Shown one piece after another: positions 43,701 through 52,824 of a DNA stretch of 64,000 bases. A program made the translations under genes and the position numbers. Source of the DNA: Hirsutella rhossiliensis (lineage: Eukaryota > Ascomycota > Sordariomycetes > Hypocreales > Ophiocordycipitaceae); NCBI RefSeq assembly GCF_020360975.1, contig NW_025408674.1, forward strand, positions 248,001-312,000, written 5' to 3'. Position 1 is the stretch's first letter, and each line of letters starts with the position of its first letter. The notes below the pieces were generated by a model. The model saw only the letters and a program-made list of their open reading frames with translations. It made no database searches and was not told the origin of the DNA.

Positions 43701-44380
43701 CCGTGATCTGTCGGGTGAGTCATGCAGGATATCACCTCGTCTGCCAGTTCTGCCGATGCCAGCACCAAGTCGATGGTGCTCTCCTCGTCCGCCCTTTGCC
43801 ACGTTTTCGTCCCTCTCGGCAGGAGGCTGCTGAGACCAAAGTCGTTCATCAGGTCGATGATGGGCTGGCCCTCCCCCTGTCTGCTCGCTGACACTTCATC
43901 TCCGCCCCAGAGGAGATCGTGGCGGTTGAAGTCTCCCGCCAGAACCACATCTGTGCGGTTTCCTGTCCCATCACGGAAGCGATCGATCAGGTCGCGCAGC
44001 AGCTCCATCGCGCTCGTCAGCGCCTCGTCGTTCTTTCCTTGCACGTACACTGATACCACCATCACTTCCTCCTCGAGTCGGAGCACCACTGCTGTGAGAT
44101 CGGCCGACGGCACAGGCACTTGCTCCGCCTCAAGGTCACTTCGGATCCAAAGCATGCTACGGATCGGCCACAGGCCGTCACGAGCACACGTCGGTATCAT
44201 CTTTGTCCAGTTATGGTGTCCCATAGGGCTCGTCACCACCTCTCCGTCGATAACACGCGCATACGGCTCAGAAAGAGCCAGCACAGCAAAGTCCTTGAGG
44301 CCTGCGTCGTTCATCAGGCTTTGCTGCACCACATCACTCTTGTGCGCATTCAGCTGTAGGATGCGGAGGGACTCAAGCAT
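40781..44380 (-). pseudogene. LINE-B ORF2: endonuclease, reverse transcriptase, RNase H-like tail; frameshifted
   Basis: The first frame (44380-42629) holds an AP-type endonuclease: LQLNAHKSD, LSEPYA, VVLAGDFNRHDLLWGGDEV, STIDLVLASAE, HGSDHRAIQT; then reverse transcriptase start motifs KSWKAPGEDGLPVIVWKKLW and AWRPISLLSTLGKILEAVVA. A shift near 42640-42680 leads to the frame 42610-41737 with GLPQGSPLSPVAFLFFNADL and the catalytic box AFVDDYSAW (FVDD in place of YADD). After further shifts near 41800 and 41400, the frame 41368-40781 has an RNase H-like remainder (RVRLRWVPAKNEEF) and a C-terminal C/H motif (CKIGAVESDECTCGQSAETV). Three or more shifts prevent a full product unless they are sequence errors. 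Confidence 0.85.
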
Positions 44381-45799
44381 CACTGTTCGGGTTCCTCATC
44401 CTACATTTCCAGCTGAACGACTCGTGCGGTCCGCCACACGGGACGCATTTTGGCTCAATTGCTGTGCACTCTCTGTGGTGATGCCCAACCTTTGCGCACT
44501 TGCCGCATGTCCGCTGCTTCTTGCATGCATATGCTTTGTGACCGATCTCCTGGCAGTTGAAGCATTGGATTGGTCCCGTTCTTGGCTCGAATACATAGGT
44601 GGTGGCTGACTCTCCCGCTAGGTCAAAGTAGTGCCCTTCTAGAAGCCTTTCTGCGTCGCTTTTCTTGGTGACATACACCACCATGGACCCGTACGCTTTG
44701 CCAGACTCTCGTTTGCTCAACCAGGAAATCTTGCCAATGGTCACTCTGTTTTCGGCACTCAAGGCCTCGATCGCTCCAGGCAGAACGTTGCCTTCCGCGT
44801 CAAGGATTGCTGTGCGGTTGGCGTTGTCGACTCGGACCGGGTACAGCTGGTCTCGCATAACTCGTGAACCTTCCACGGCTGTCTTCTGCGCAGCCTCTTT
44901 GACCATCTGAAGCTCGGCTTCGTCTCTGCAGACGATCTTGACTCGGTCGGCATTCCGGGACTCTCACGACTGCTGCGCACCTCCAGGTCTCTTGTCCGTT
45001 CATCGCTCTCATCTCAGTCTCGATGGCCTGGCGAATTGATCCGATTTGCGCTTTGTTCTTGTTCGACTCGCTGACGCGAGATGTGTCGATGGTACAATGG
45101 AGAGGATCGCTGGCTGTCTGCTGCTTTCTTGGGACAGCTACGCTGGATAGACTCGTCGGCGGGCTCGCTGGCAGTGTGCGCGCAATATCGGCAAACGTTG
45201 CTCGAGCGCCGCTTGACAGAGTCACCTCACCCGAAGCATTCAGCTTCTGCGTAAGCTGGGCCAATTGCTCTTTTAAAGCGGCGACTTCTCTCTGAAGATC
45301 CTGGTGTCCCCGTTTTAATTCCGCGTCGTGCTCATCGCTCTTGCGTCGAAACTCTTCCTTGGATTCCTGGACTTGGACCTCCAAGCCTCGGATCAGATCT
45401 TCCTGTCCTTGAATGATGGTGCTTTGCTTGTAAACCGTGGCGCTCAGCTTCCTGATCGTGTCGCTTTGCTCGGATACTCTATGTTTCAGGTCCACCATCT
45501 CGTTCCCCATCTTCGCCAGCATCTCTAGAACCCTCTGCATCATCGATTTGGCGGTCTCCACACTGCTGCGTGACTTCACCTCGTCAACTCTTTCGCCTTC
45601 ATTGCCGACCGATGAGACCCGCGTCGTTCGGGCCGTGACTCGCTTCGGAGCCCTTGCGGATGCATTTTCCAGTGATCGCAACGTATCTTGCACGCGTCCG
45701 CTGGGCGTCATCCCTCGCGTCGGACGCGTCGATGGCGTCGGGCTAGTTGGATCTAGCCCCGCCACGTCCGCCAGGACCGCCACTTCAGGCTCTGCCATG
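44373..45799 (-). pseudogene. LINE-B ORF1 (nucleic-acid-binding protein), one frameshift
   Basis: From ATG 45799 (MAEPEVAVLADVAGLDPTSP) the frame encodes a basic N-terminus and a long coiled coil (about residues 75-175, MLAKMGNEMVDLKHRVSEQS onward). A two-base loss near 44960 shifts the frame. The second part continues to 44373 with an RRM-like region and zinc knuckles (CFNCQEIGHKAYAC, CGKCAKVGHHHREC, CVPCGGPHESFSWKC). The protein would bind element RNA. Its stop overlaps the ORF2 start by 8 bases (ATGCTTGA, 44373-44380), which suggests coupled translation. Confidence 0.85.
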
Positions 45800-46397
45800 A
45801 TGGCAAGCAAGAGCCACACCTATCCCAGAGTAAAGAAGGATGAAGAACTATCTACGACGAGGAACTGACGCAATCCCTCTCAACGGCGAAATTCAGTTGA
45901 CCAGCTTGGCTGGTAGTAGTAGTAGTAGTATTGATTACCGTCTGGGACATCCCTATAAGGGCAAAAGACGTGCTAGGCTAGGTATAGTACAAGATGAGGG
46001 TGCTCGCCGGAAACCCGTCGCGCCTTCCTTACTTCTACTCCCCTATCTAGCAATTCTTGGACTCTGTGGCCGCTCGGATTCTCAGGTCCCTTCCCCCGTC
46101 AGCGGGTTCCGGGCACGGCGGTAAAGCCGTAATATTAGTCAGTCTTCGGTCAGAGCCGGGTGACTGAGAAAGCCCACGCAGTCAGCTGGGCCGTAGGCCC
46201 ACAGGAGCCTACGGGCAGAAAACATAGAAAAGAGAATTGTACATATTAGGTTGGGGTTGCCTCGAGCTAGTGGCGGTGGCAAATCCGATCAAAGAATCCT
46301 GCCTCCGTTACTAGCCCGAGGAACCGGTCAAATCCCTTCCTAGTGCCTGGTTGATAGCCTTGCCCGCCGTGGGGCTAGCCTTAGGCGGTGTCAGTAC

Positions 46398-47360
46398 CTA
46401 CCTTCCGGCAGTAGAAGGGTGTGTCGGTGATTTTCTCCTCCCGCAGGAGCATTCGATCCGGGCCTCTTCGTGGTTAAACCTCTCGTGGTAGTCGGCGAAG
46501 TCCCCGTGCCCGCTCCTCGCAGCGAGCAGGTGATGGAGGTGCTGTCGTTTGGTGTGCAGCTCCGGGGGGCACCCGAGCGAGGCCTTGAGCCCTAGGCTCT
46601 TGTAGCTGCTCGGGGCCCCCGCGGCCCACCAGTCCTGGAAGTCGCGCCTGGCCGCAGCCTTGGCCTGTCTCTTGATGTTCGCGTACGTCGGCGGCCTGTC
46701 CGGGCCGAGGGCCCGGCAGCCCTCCTTTGCTAGCTGGTCGGCCCGCTCGTTGCCGGCGATCCCCGTATGGCCGGGGCACCAGCGCGTCCTGACGTCTCCG
46801 TGCCGAGCCGCGGCCTCAGCGAACTTCTCCGCCGCCGCTTGCGACGAGATCGATGGGCTGCCTCGTATGGCTCTTATAGCCGCAGAGTTATCAAGGCAGA
46901 CGACTATCCGGCACTGCTGGTCCGGGGTCCTGGGGGACCACGTGAGTGCCGCTCGAAGCCCCTCGAGGGCGCCTTCCACCTCTGCGTCGTAGACCTCAGC
47001 GAGTAGGACCCGACCGCTGCCGTAGGTCACTTCGCTGGGGCCTAGCCACACTGAGTACCCATACCCGCAGGCGCCGTCTTCGCTCTGCGAGCCGTCAGTG
47101 TAGACGATGAGGGTATCTTCAGGGCATACCCGGAGCCACGAGTTGAAGTCTCTCGCCGCCTGCGTTTTGTCTACGCCCCCTGTCGGGTCGGGCTGAGGGG
47201 GTGCTGGGGGGAGAAGTCGGGGCCTCGGAGCATGGGCCGTCATTTGGTGAAGACGCAGGAGTCTCGAGGCGTGCTGCTTCTGGGCGCGCGAGGCCCGCAT
47301 ACCGTGCCTCTTCATTAGCTCCCGGCCAGGCGTTGGGAGGATGCTCATACGGGGTGTCAA
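46398..47360 (-). CDS. LINE-A RNase H domain (part of ORF2)
   Basis: The frame encodes a type I RNase H: LIVYTDGSQSEDGACGYGYS (first aspartate), VYDAEVEGALEGLRAAL (glutamate), IVVCLDNSAAIRAIRGSPSI (second aspartate), then RTRWCPGHTGIAGNERADQL (histidine and last aspartate). All four active-site positions are present. A C-terminal C/H motif follows. It would remove RNA from the RNA-DNA hybrid during retrotransposition. It is separated from the reverse transcriptase frame by a shift near 47400-47530. Confidence 0.85.
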   Translation of the reverse strand: MTPRMSILPTPGRELMKRHGMRASRAQKQHASRLLRLHQMTAHAPRPRLLPPAPPQPDPTGGVDKTQAARDFNSWLRVCPEDTLIVYTDGSQSEDGACGYGYSVWLGPSEVTYGSGRVLLAEVYDAEVEGALEGLRAALTWSPRTPDQQCRIVVCLDNSAAIRAIRGSPSISSQAAAEKFAEAAARHGDVRTRWCPGHTGIAGNERADQLAKEGCRALGPDRPPTYANIKRQAKAAARRDFQDWWAAGAPSSYKSLGLKASLGCPPELHTKRQHLHHLLAARSGHGDFADYHERFNHEEARIECSCGRRKSPTHPSTAGR

Positions 47361-47528
47361 GGGTGCCGCTCATCTAGGGAGCGTAGACGGACCGCGGCGC
47401 GTCTCTGAGCGTCTGCGAGGAGCAGCGTGGCAGGGGGGATCCCGGTCTCTCGGTGGAGGGCCACAATGGGCATGGTACACCAGACGGGCGCGATGGCGCG
47501 CATCGCGACGTTTAAGGTCAGCTGGATC

Positions 47529-48900
47529 CTATTCTTCAGGTAGGTGATCCGCGACGGAACTAAGCGGGCAGTCCCCCACACAGGCCGAAGCGCCCCGGGT
47601 ACCATACATGGGCGCCGTATAAAGGATCGGGAGGACGCAGGCCGTGACCGCATGCCGTGTCGACCGGGGAGGGATTCCGCGCCGGGTGTTTGAGAGGTTC
47701 TGGAGGAACCCTGCGGCCGTCATCGCCTTCGCGGCCCACTTCTCCACATGCGTGCGGAATGAGAGCTTTCTGTCGTACCAGACGCCGAGCCAGCGCAGGT
47801 CCTGCTGTGGCTCCTTTTCTACGGACCCGTGCCAGACCGACGGCAGGTCCCCTTTGTATCTCGGTCTCGTGAAGTGGATGACTTCTGTCTTGCCCGGGTC
47901 GAACACTACGCCATTATCGGCTCCCCACTGGATGAGCTCACCCGCGGCGCGCGTGGCCCGGGCGGCCGTCTCCTGTAGGACCGGCCCCGGATCAGGGTGG
48001 CCACGTCATCTGCGTAGCCGAAGCGCGAGTTCGGTTCCCCTGTCGAGTAGATGGGCACTGTATAGAGGAGGAAGAGAATCGGGAGGCCGGGGCCCTGTGG
48101 CAGCCCGCACGTCAGGGGGGTTGTCGGCGTCGTTATATCCTCGAGCCGTATTCTGGCCGATCTCTGCTCCATAAAGCAGCCTGCCCACCGGACCAGGTTT
48201 GTTGGCCAGCCCTGTTCCCGTAGGCGTAGGAGGAGCCGGTTCCGCAGAACCGTGTCAAAGGCGCCCTGTATATCCATCGTGATTAGCGTGGCGACTTTCC
48301 CCTCGGTGAGGGCCGTCTCCGCGTCGTGGAGCAATGCTAGCGCTAGGTCGAGCGCTGAACGTTTGGGCAGGGCACCCGCATGCTGGCTGTGGATGACTCG
48401 TTGTGTGATCGCAGCCCAGGCTAGGCGCCGGGCTATTAGGCGTTCGAGTCCCTTGCCGAGGCAAGCTGGGAGAAATCGGCCTCCAGCCTCTCGGAATAGA
48501 CAGGTCCCTCTTGCCAGGCTTAGGGATCATTACGACCTCTGCTGCGCGGAAACAGGCGGGGTGGTAGCCCACGTGTAGGCAGCCTTCATATAGTCCCCTC
48601 ACCGCCTCGCCGATGTGGTTCCAGACGCGACGCAGCATTCGGACCGTGATGCCGTCGATCCCCGGGAGGTGTTGCCCGTAGAGGTGCAGGCGCATGCCGC
48701 ATCCGCGAGCGTGACGCTGCAGTCGAGAGTCCTCCTGGGGCCAGCACCTCTGGGGCCCAGGGGTCCGGGATGTCGTCCGCGGCCCCGCGCCTTTCTAGGA
48801 TCTCGACTCGGAGCGCGTTTGCCTTTTCCGTCTGGGTCTCGAAGACCTGGTCGCCTACCTGTATAGGCGGGGCCCGGAACGGCTCGGTTTCCTCGACCAC
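47529..48900 (-). pseudogene. LINE-A reverse transcriptase (part of ORF2), frameshifted
   Basis: Three minus-strand frames make up one domain. Frame 48695-48255: LPGIDGITVRMLRRVWNHIG, VVMIPKPGKRDLSIPRGWRP. Frame 48334-47906: KVATLITMDIQGAFDTVLRN, TCGLPQGPGLPILFLLYTVP and the catalytic box GYADDVA (48000-48019). Frame 47906-47529: KTEVIHFTR, LRWLGVWYDRKLSFRTHVEK (thumb region). The frame changes lie near 48480 and 47900-47960. All catalytic motifs are conserved, but the chain is broken. Confidence 0.82.
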
Positions 48901-50003
48901 CGCATGATCTTATAGATATCCTGGTTGCTCTCGGCGCCTTCTAGAACAGTCTGCCAGAAATGTCTCTTACCCCGCCGTACCGCCCGGCGCAGCTCCCGCC
49001 GGGCAGTCTGGACCTCTCTGCCGTGCCCTGTGGGGTAGATCCGCCGCATAGCTCTTAGTTCGGCCGCTGCACCGGCGCACTGATCGTTCCACCATGGGGT
49101 GCCTCTCGCGTTCTTCCTGGGCCGTCGGCCCGCTGCGTCGGCCGCCTCTTGGAGTAGGCGAGACAGCGCCTCGGCCAGCCTCTCCAGGCCTCTGGGCTCA
49201 ACGGCCAGCCGGGGTAGTGCTGTGGCCCCAGCCCGCACAAGTTCCTCGAATCGCTTCATTTCTTCCTCGGAGCTTACCCTTGGTCTAGCTATCGTCCTTG
49301 GGGGGGGAATCCCGCCGGGGAGCGTAATGCTGATCGTGTAATGGTCCGAGCCGGTATGAAGGTGCTCTTCGATAAGCGCGTCAGCAGAGGGGATATTGGC
49401 AAAGGCTAGATCAATGGTATTTCCGCGGGCGTGTGTGGCCTCGCCTGGCGTGGTGAGCAGTCCGAGCCCCTTGTCGGCCGCCCACTGGGCGATGTCCTTT
49501 CCGTTCCTCGCACTCCGGGCTCCAGGCTGCCAGGAGAAATGACAGGCGTTGAAGTCGCCCGCGATGAGGCATCTCTCGGGGACGTCCTGCTGGTGGAGGA
49601 GGTAGTCGAGTGGCTCGGGTGTCTTCGCGTGTCGATAGAAGTTGATAATAAGGGTGCTGTTTACCCGGAGCCACAGGATATCACGCGTAGGGGCGGGGCA
49701 GAGTTGCTCTGCCCGTATATCTGGGTGGTTCCGGACATACGAGATCACTCTCGGGGCCTGATCCGGTTCCCAGGCGCGTTCTGGGGCGAATGCGTGGAAG
49801 GAGCGGTGCGTCTGGGTCCTGCAGGCTCCGCCTTCTTTTTCTATCCAAACGTTCGGTTCCTGGATGAGCACGACGTCGTAGTCTTCTGCTTCCGCTAGTC
49901 GTAGGGCTATGCTATGATAGGCCCCTATTTTGGCCACGTTGGCCTGGAGAACTCGGATCGTCCTCCTGTCGCGAGTTGTTAGTGTTAGGGGCCTATTGTT
50001 CAT
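48855..50003 (-). CDS. LINE-A AP-like endonuclease (N-terminus of ORF2)
   Basis: ATG 50003 (MNNRPLTLTTRDRRTIRVLQ) starts the endonuclease: VLQANVAKIG (asparagine), VVLIQEPNVW (glutamate), CLIAGDFNACHFSW (GDFN), GNTIDLAFANIP and HTGSDHYTISITL (SDH). All active-site motifs of the exo-endo-phosphatase fold are seen. The enzyme nicks the target DNA and primes reverse transcription. The start overlaps the end of ORF1 by 11 bases (49993-50003, ATGAACAATAG), a typical LINE arrangement for re-initiation. The frame ends at 48855, where a shift separates it from the reverse transcriptase. Confidence 0.88.
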   Translation of the reverse strand: MNNRPLTLTTRDRRTIRVLQANVAKIGAYHSIALRLAEAEDYDVVLIQEPNVWIEKEGGACRTQTHRSFHAFAPERAWEPDQAPRVISYVRNHPDIRAEQLCPAPTRDILWLRVNSTLIINFYRHAKTPEPLDYLLHQQDVPERCLIAGDFNACHFSWQPGARSARNGKDIAQWAADKGLGLLTTPGEATHARGNTIDLAFANIPSADALIEEHLHTGSDHYTISITLPGGIPPPRTIARPRVSSEEEMKRFEELVRAGATALPRLAVEPRGLERLAEALSRLLQEAADAAGRRPRKNARGTPWWNDQCAGAAAELRAMRRIYPTGHGREVQTARRELRRAVRRGKRHFWQTVLEGAESNQDIYKIMRWSRKPSRSGPRLYR

Positions 50004-51855
50004 AGGGGTCCAGGGATACGTTTCGTCGGCGCCTCTTCATAGGAGACTCGGATCTGTCTTCCTGTGGTGGAGGGAGCGTTGTGGAGTCTGGCGCCTGCGC
50101 GCTGGTGGGGGACAGCCGCTGGGGTCGACATTGCTGCTGCTGTTGCTGCTGCTGTTGCTGCTGCTGGTCCTGTTGCTTGCCTAGGCGGGCCTCGGCAGCT
50201 CTCATGCAGGGCGATGGGGTCGGTCCTTGGGAGGGTTGGGGGGAGGCGGTCGCCGTGGCCCGTTCGAGCTCCATATTGGCTTGCCGGTATAGCTGAGAGC
50301 CGATCTTCCTTACGGCGTACTTCTCGATCTTGGAGAGCCGCACGAGTTGGCCGTGAGAGCGCCTGGGTCTGGCAGGGCACTCCTTATGGTCTGCCGGGAA
50401 GGGCCCGGAACAGTTCGCGCACCTCTCCGGCTGCTTGCAGTCGTTATCGCGATGGTCTTTCCCGCCGCATCGTCGGCAGGCTTGTTTTCGGTCGCAGGCG
50501 TAGCGGGAGTGATAATCCCAACAGGTGTCGCACTGCGCGGGCCGGGCGGTCTTGGCGATCAGTCGGGCTAGTCGGCTGGTGCCGAACGGCACGGCATAGT
50601 AGATCGACGAGGGGACGCTGATCGCATTGTGGGTAAGGTCGGTGTAGGCGGCGGCGTCCTGGATCTGTAGCCGTAGGCCGCTCACTACGACGGCGGCTGG
50701 CAGGCCAGAGGCCTGTAATCCGTATCCCTCATAGATTGCGGCGATCTGGCTGGACGGCATCGATGCGCAGCCCGTGTCGCTAAGCAGGTCCATACCGATA
50801 TGACCCAACTGTCGCGGCGGAGGCCCCGTAGTGGAACGAATCACGTCGATGGGGATCCGTCCACAATCGTTGGTCAGCGAGACGACGGAGTGTTTGTCTG
50901 GGCGGGAGACGATGCCAGGTCCCTCCGACCACTGACCGGGAATGTTCACCTGTGAGTACTTCTGGCTGGCAAGGTCATACGGATCGAGGAACGTCAGCGT
51001 GGTCTGCCCCGGGGCGTTGTCTTGGGCAATGATGAATGCATTTAGGGCGTCGGAGTACTGCCAGTCCGCTGAGAATGCATTAGTGACCGAGAAGCTGCGT
51101 GAGTTGGCCTGGGTCTTGGCCTGCCAGCCAGAGGTGGTGAAGACCTCGACATTTGTCTGGAAAGCCGGATCGGGCGACCGCCAGGCGAACTGGCCAGCCC
51201 CGTTACTTAACGCCCCGGCACCGGTGGTGTCGGTGAACATCACGTAGAAGTAGCCGTTGCGGTAGATTACGCTCGGCTGACCCGCACCGTAGTTGTTCCC
51301 CGTGTCTTGCTGGTTCGCCGGGGTGATGATCGGCTGGTCGTTGTTGAGCCGAGTCCAGCTGATTCCGTCGGGACTAGAGGCAATACCAATCGTGGTCGGC
51401 TCACCGTCGTGCCGCTCAGCACCATAATACAGATAGTATGTGCCGCTGACACGCACAACTGAAGGGTCGCAAGTGTGCTCGTTGTCGAAGCTTCCGTTGC
51501 CGGTTCCCCCGAACACTACTTGGTGAGGCGCGGAGCTGCCCCGCGCGTGGAACATGCCATCCAGGCTGGAGGACTCTGCGTATAGAATGCTGTCGCCGGG
51601 GACTTGCTGTCCAGGGACCTGGCCGCACCACCACATCTTGTATGCGCCGTCCACCATGATGCTCGGCGCGTAGTCGTACGCCGAGCCCCCGCCCACGATG
51701 AGTCCCGAACTCGATCGGTAGGAATCACTGCCTAAAGTAGGCGCCGTTGATGTTGCGGGCGCCGTGGAAGTCGCCGCGTAGGCAACGCCGGCCAGTGGCA
51801 GACCGGGCAGCATTGACAACAACATGAGGAAGTTTTTTAAGGCGCTCCGAGTCAT
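49993..51855 (-). CDS. Chimeric protein: secreted bacterial-type beta-propeller hydrolase fused to LINE-A ORF1 zinc-knuckle tail
   Basis: The frame is open from 51990, but ATG 51855 (MTRSALKNFLMLLSMLPGLP) is the better start: it opens a clear signal peptide (cleavage near AGVAYA-ATS), preceded by AGGGGA four bases upstream. About 420 residues follow with repeated propeller-like blades (SAYDYAPSIMVDGAYKMWWC, CDPSVVRVSGTYYLYYGAER, GAGQPSVIYRNGYFYVMFTD), resembling bacterial GH43-type five-bladed enzymes or relatives. Near 50590 (VPFGTSRLARLIAKTARPAQ) it becomes LINE ORF1, with zinc knuckles (CDTCWDYHSRYAC, CRRCGGKDHRDNDC, CANCSGPFPADHKEC), a glutamine run (about 50128-50165) and a basic end (MKRRRRNVSL). 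Fungal and bacterial halves share one frame without a stop. Catalytic residues of the hydrolase part could not be assigned. A chimera made during sequencing or assembly remains possible. Confidence 0.75.
   Translation of the reverse strand: MTRSALKNFLMLLSMLPGLPLAGVAYAATSTAPATSTAPTLGSDSYRSSSGLIVGGGSAYDYAPSIMVDGAYKMWWCGQVPGQQVPGDSILYAESSSLDGMFHARGSSAPHQVVFGGTGNGSFDNEHTCDPSVVRVSGTYYLYYGAERHDGEPTTIGIASSPDGISWTRLNNDQPIITPANQQDTGNNYGAGQPSVIYRNGYFYVMFTDTTGAGALSNGAGQFAWRSPDPAFQTNVEVFTTSGWQAKTQANSRSFSVTNAFSADWQYSDALNAFIIAQDNAPGQTTLTFLDPYDLASQKYSQVNIPGQWSEGPGIVSRPDKHSVVSLTNDCGRIPIDVIRSTTGPPPRQLGHIGMDLLSDTGCASMPSSQIAAIYEGYGLQASGLPAAVVVSGLRLQIQDAAAYTDLTHNAISVPSSIYYAVPFGTSRLARLIAKTARPAQCDTCWDYHSRYACDRKQACRRCGGKDHRDNDCKQPERCANCSGPFPADHKECPARPRRSHGQLVRLSKIEKYAVRKIGSQLYRQANMELERATATASPQPSQGPTPSPCMRAAEARLGKQQDQQQQQQQQQQQQCRPQRLSPTSAQAPDSTTLPPPQEDRSESPMKRRRRNVSLDPYEQ
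50128..50168. repeat. CTG/CAG trinucleotide run
   Basis: Mostly CTG with single TTG units on the plus strand; it encodes a glutamine run in the LINE-A ORF1 on the minus strand. Confidence 0.9.
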
Positions 51856-51990
51856 ATCTTCCCCTATGGTCTGGGGGAGCCTGATCTGACTGCGAGTAGA
51901 CTCAGTAGAGTTAAAGTCGGTCCGTGATTGCTGCAAAGGGGGCAGCAAAATTATTGCACCACCAGGCTCAGTGAGTTGTAACGGTCTCAA

Positions 51991-52420
51991 CTGAGTGTGT
52001 TGACAACTAGCTGAGCGACTGCAACGAGTATCCTAAAGCTAGAGAAGAAAAGAGGATATGCCGCGGGGTCCTGAGCGGAGCTCAGGAGGTGGTGTGGGTC
52101 TTCTTGGTCGAGGGCGACTGCCAAGACCCACACGGGCCCAGCCTGTTACACTTGTGAAGGCATTTATGAATCTTCGTCATCAAGACTGATGTTATCATTG
52201 GTCTCTTCTTGATGTTCTTGAGGTTTGTGTAGTTATCCTCCTCGTCAGGCTGGTCAACTGTCGGCGTCTCCTTGAGCCTTGACTTGGTCCTTCTGCTCAG
52301 TCTTTCTATCCATATTCCATACTCCATACAGGCCTGTATGGAATATGGAATATGGAACGCACCCCGTATGGAAGCTTATTCCATACGTATGGAATACACG
52401 AGATGACGTCATCCAATAAT
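51991..52420. other. Junction region between LINE-A chimera and hAT fragment
   Basis: No gene. A hairpin lies at about 52092-52134 (GTGTGGGTCTT ... AAGACCCACAC). Near 52308-52400 palindromic units of CCATATTCCATAC type cluster, probably the subterminal part of the adjacent hAT remnant. The source (bacterial or fungal) of 51856-52080 is uncertain. Confidence 0.4.
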
Positions 52421-52798
52421 TCAGCTACAGGAAGAATCAGGTGTTGAGCATCGCCACCTTTCCATCTCGCCAGCCTCCTCCTTCTCCTCCTCACCGGCCA
52501 AGTCGACCGGAATTCCCTGCGTGATGCCGCTCTTAATCCAGCTCTTCATGCACTCTCCTCTCTCGATTGCATGGCTTCCCAAGCGGCATCGATCCCACGA
52601 TATTGTGCGCCGTGCGCCGGAGAATACTCGCTCTGGCTCGGCCGACATGGCAGGTATGGAGAGGATATCAACAGCCATTTTGGAAAGACAGGGGTATCGC
52701 TGTTGCTGCTCCTCTCTTAGCCACCACGCAAGCGGGGAACAGTCAATGGCAACGGGGGGTTCTGCGGTGAAGGACTTGTACTCGTCGAGGTCCCTCAT
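52421..52798 (-). mobile_element. hAT transposase C-terminal fragment
   Basis: The minus-strand frame encodes PCLSKMAVDILSIPAMSAEP then ERVFSGARR, the hATC dimerisation region, closely similar to that of the hAT at 11506-12162 but from a different subfamily. The rest of the transposase is missing upstream, where the Crypton-like element begins. A palindrome-rich end follows downstream. Confidence 0.8.
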
Positions 52799-52824
52799 CG
52801 CTGGGCTAACGACATCAAGTGGAT

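Larger units (their letters stand above)
40358..45894 (-). mobile_element. LINE-B: full-length Tad-like LINE with poly(A) tail and target duplication
   Basis: A 13-base direct repeat AGTTGACCAGCTT lies at 40345-40357 and 45895-45907. The 3' end is a 16-T run on the plus strand (40356-40371), a poly(A) tail on the minus strand. The element of 5.54 kb has ORF1 (coiled coil, zinc knuckles) and ORF2 (endonuclease, reverse transcriptase, RNase H-like tail), as in fungal Tad1-type LINEs. It is inserted at the junction between the right palindrome arm and LINE-A. Confidence 0.92.
45908..51990 (-). mobile_element. LINE-A: Tad-like LINE with chimeric 5' end
   Basis: The 3' end at 45908-45935 is a (TAG)n run on the plus strand, (CTA)n on the minus, followed inward by a 3' untranslated region shared with both palindrome arms. 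Inward lie RNase H (46398-47360), reverse transcriptase (47529-48900), endonuclease (48855-50003) and the C-terminal part of ORF1 (to about 50590). Beyond that the sequence is no longer LINE-like but a secreted bacterial-type protein. No 5' target duplication was found. The upper limit given is that of the open frame. Confidence 0.8.

Noticed and set aside
41541..43891. Plus-strand open frames over LINE-B
   Set aside because: They are antisense to clear endonuclease and reverse transcriptase motifs and have no domain of their own.
50000..52000. Plain bacterial contamination of the contig
   Set aside because: The frame runs from the bacterial-type part into fungal LINE ORF1 without interruption, so simple contamination does not explain it; a chimeric join remains possible and is noted.
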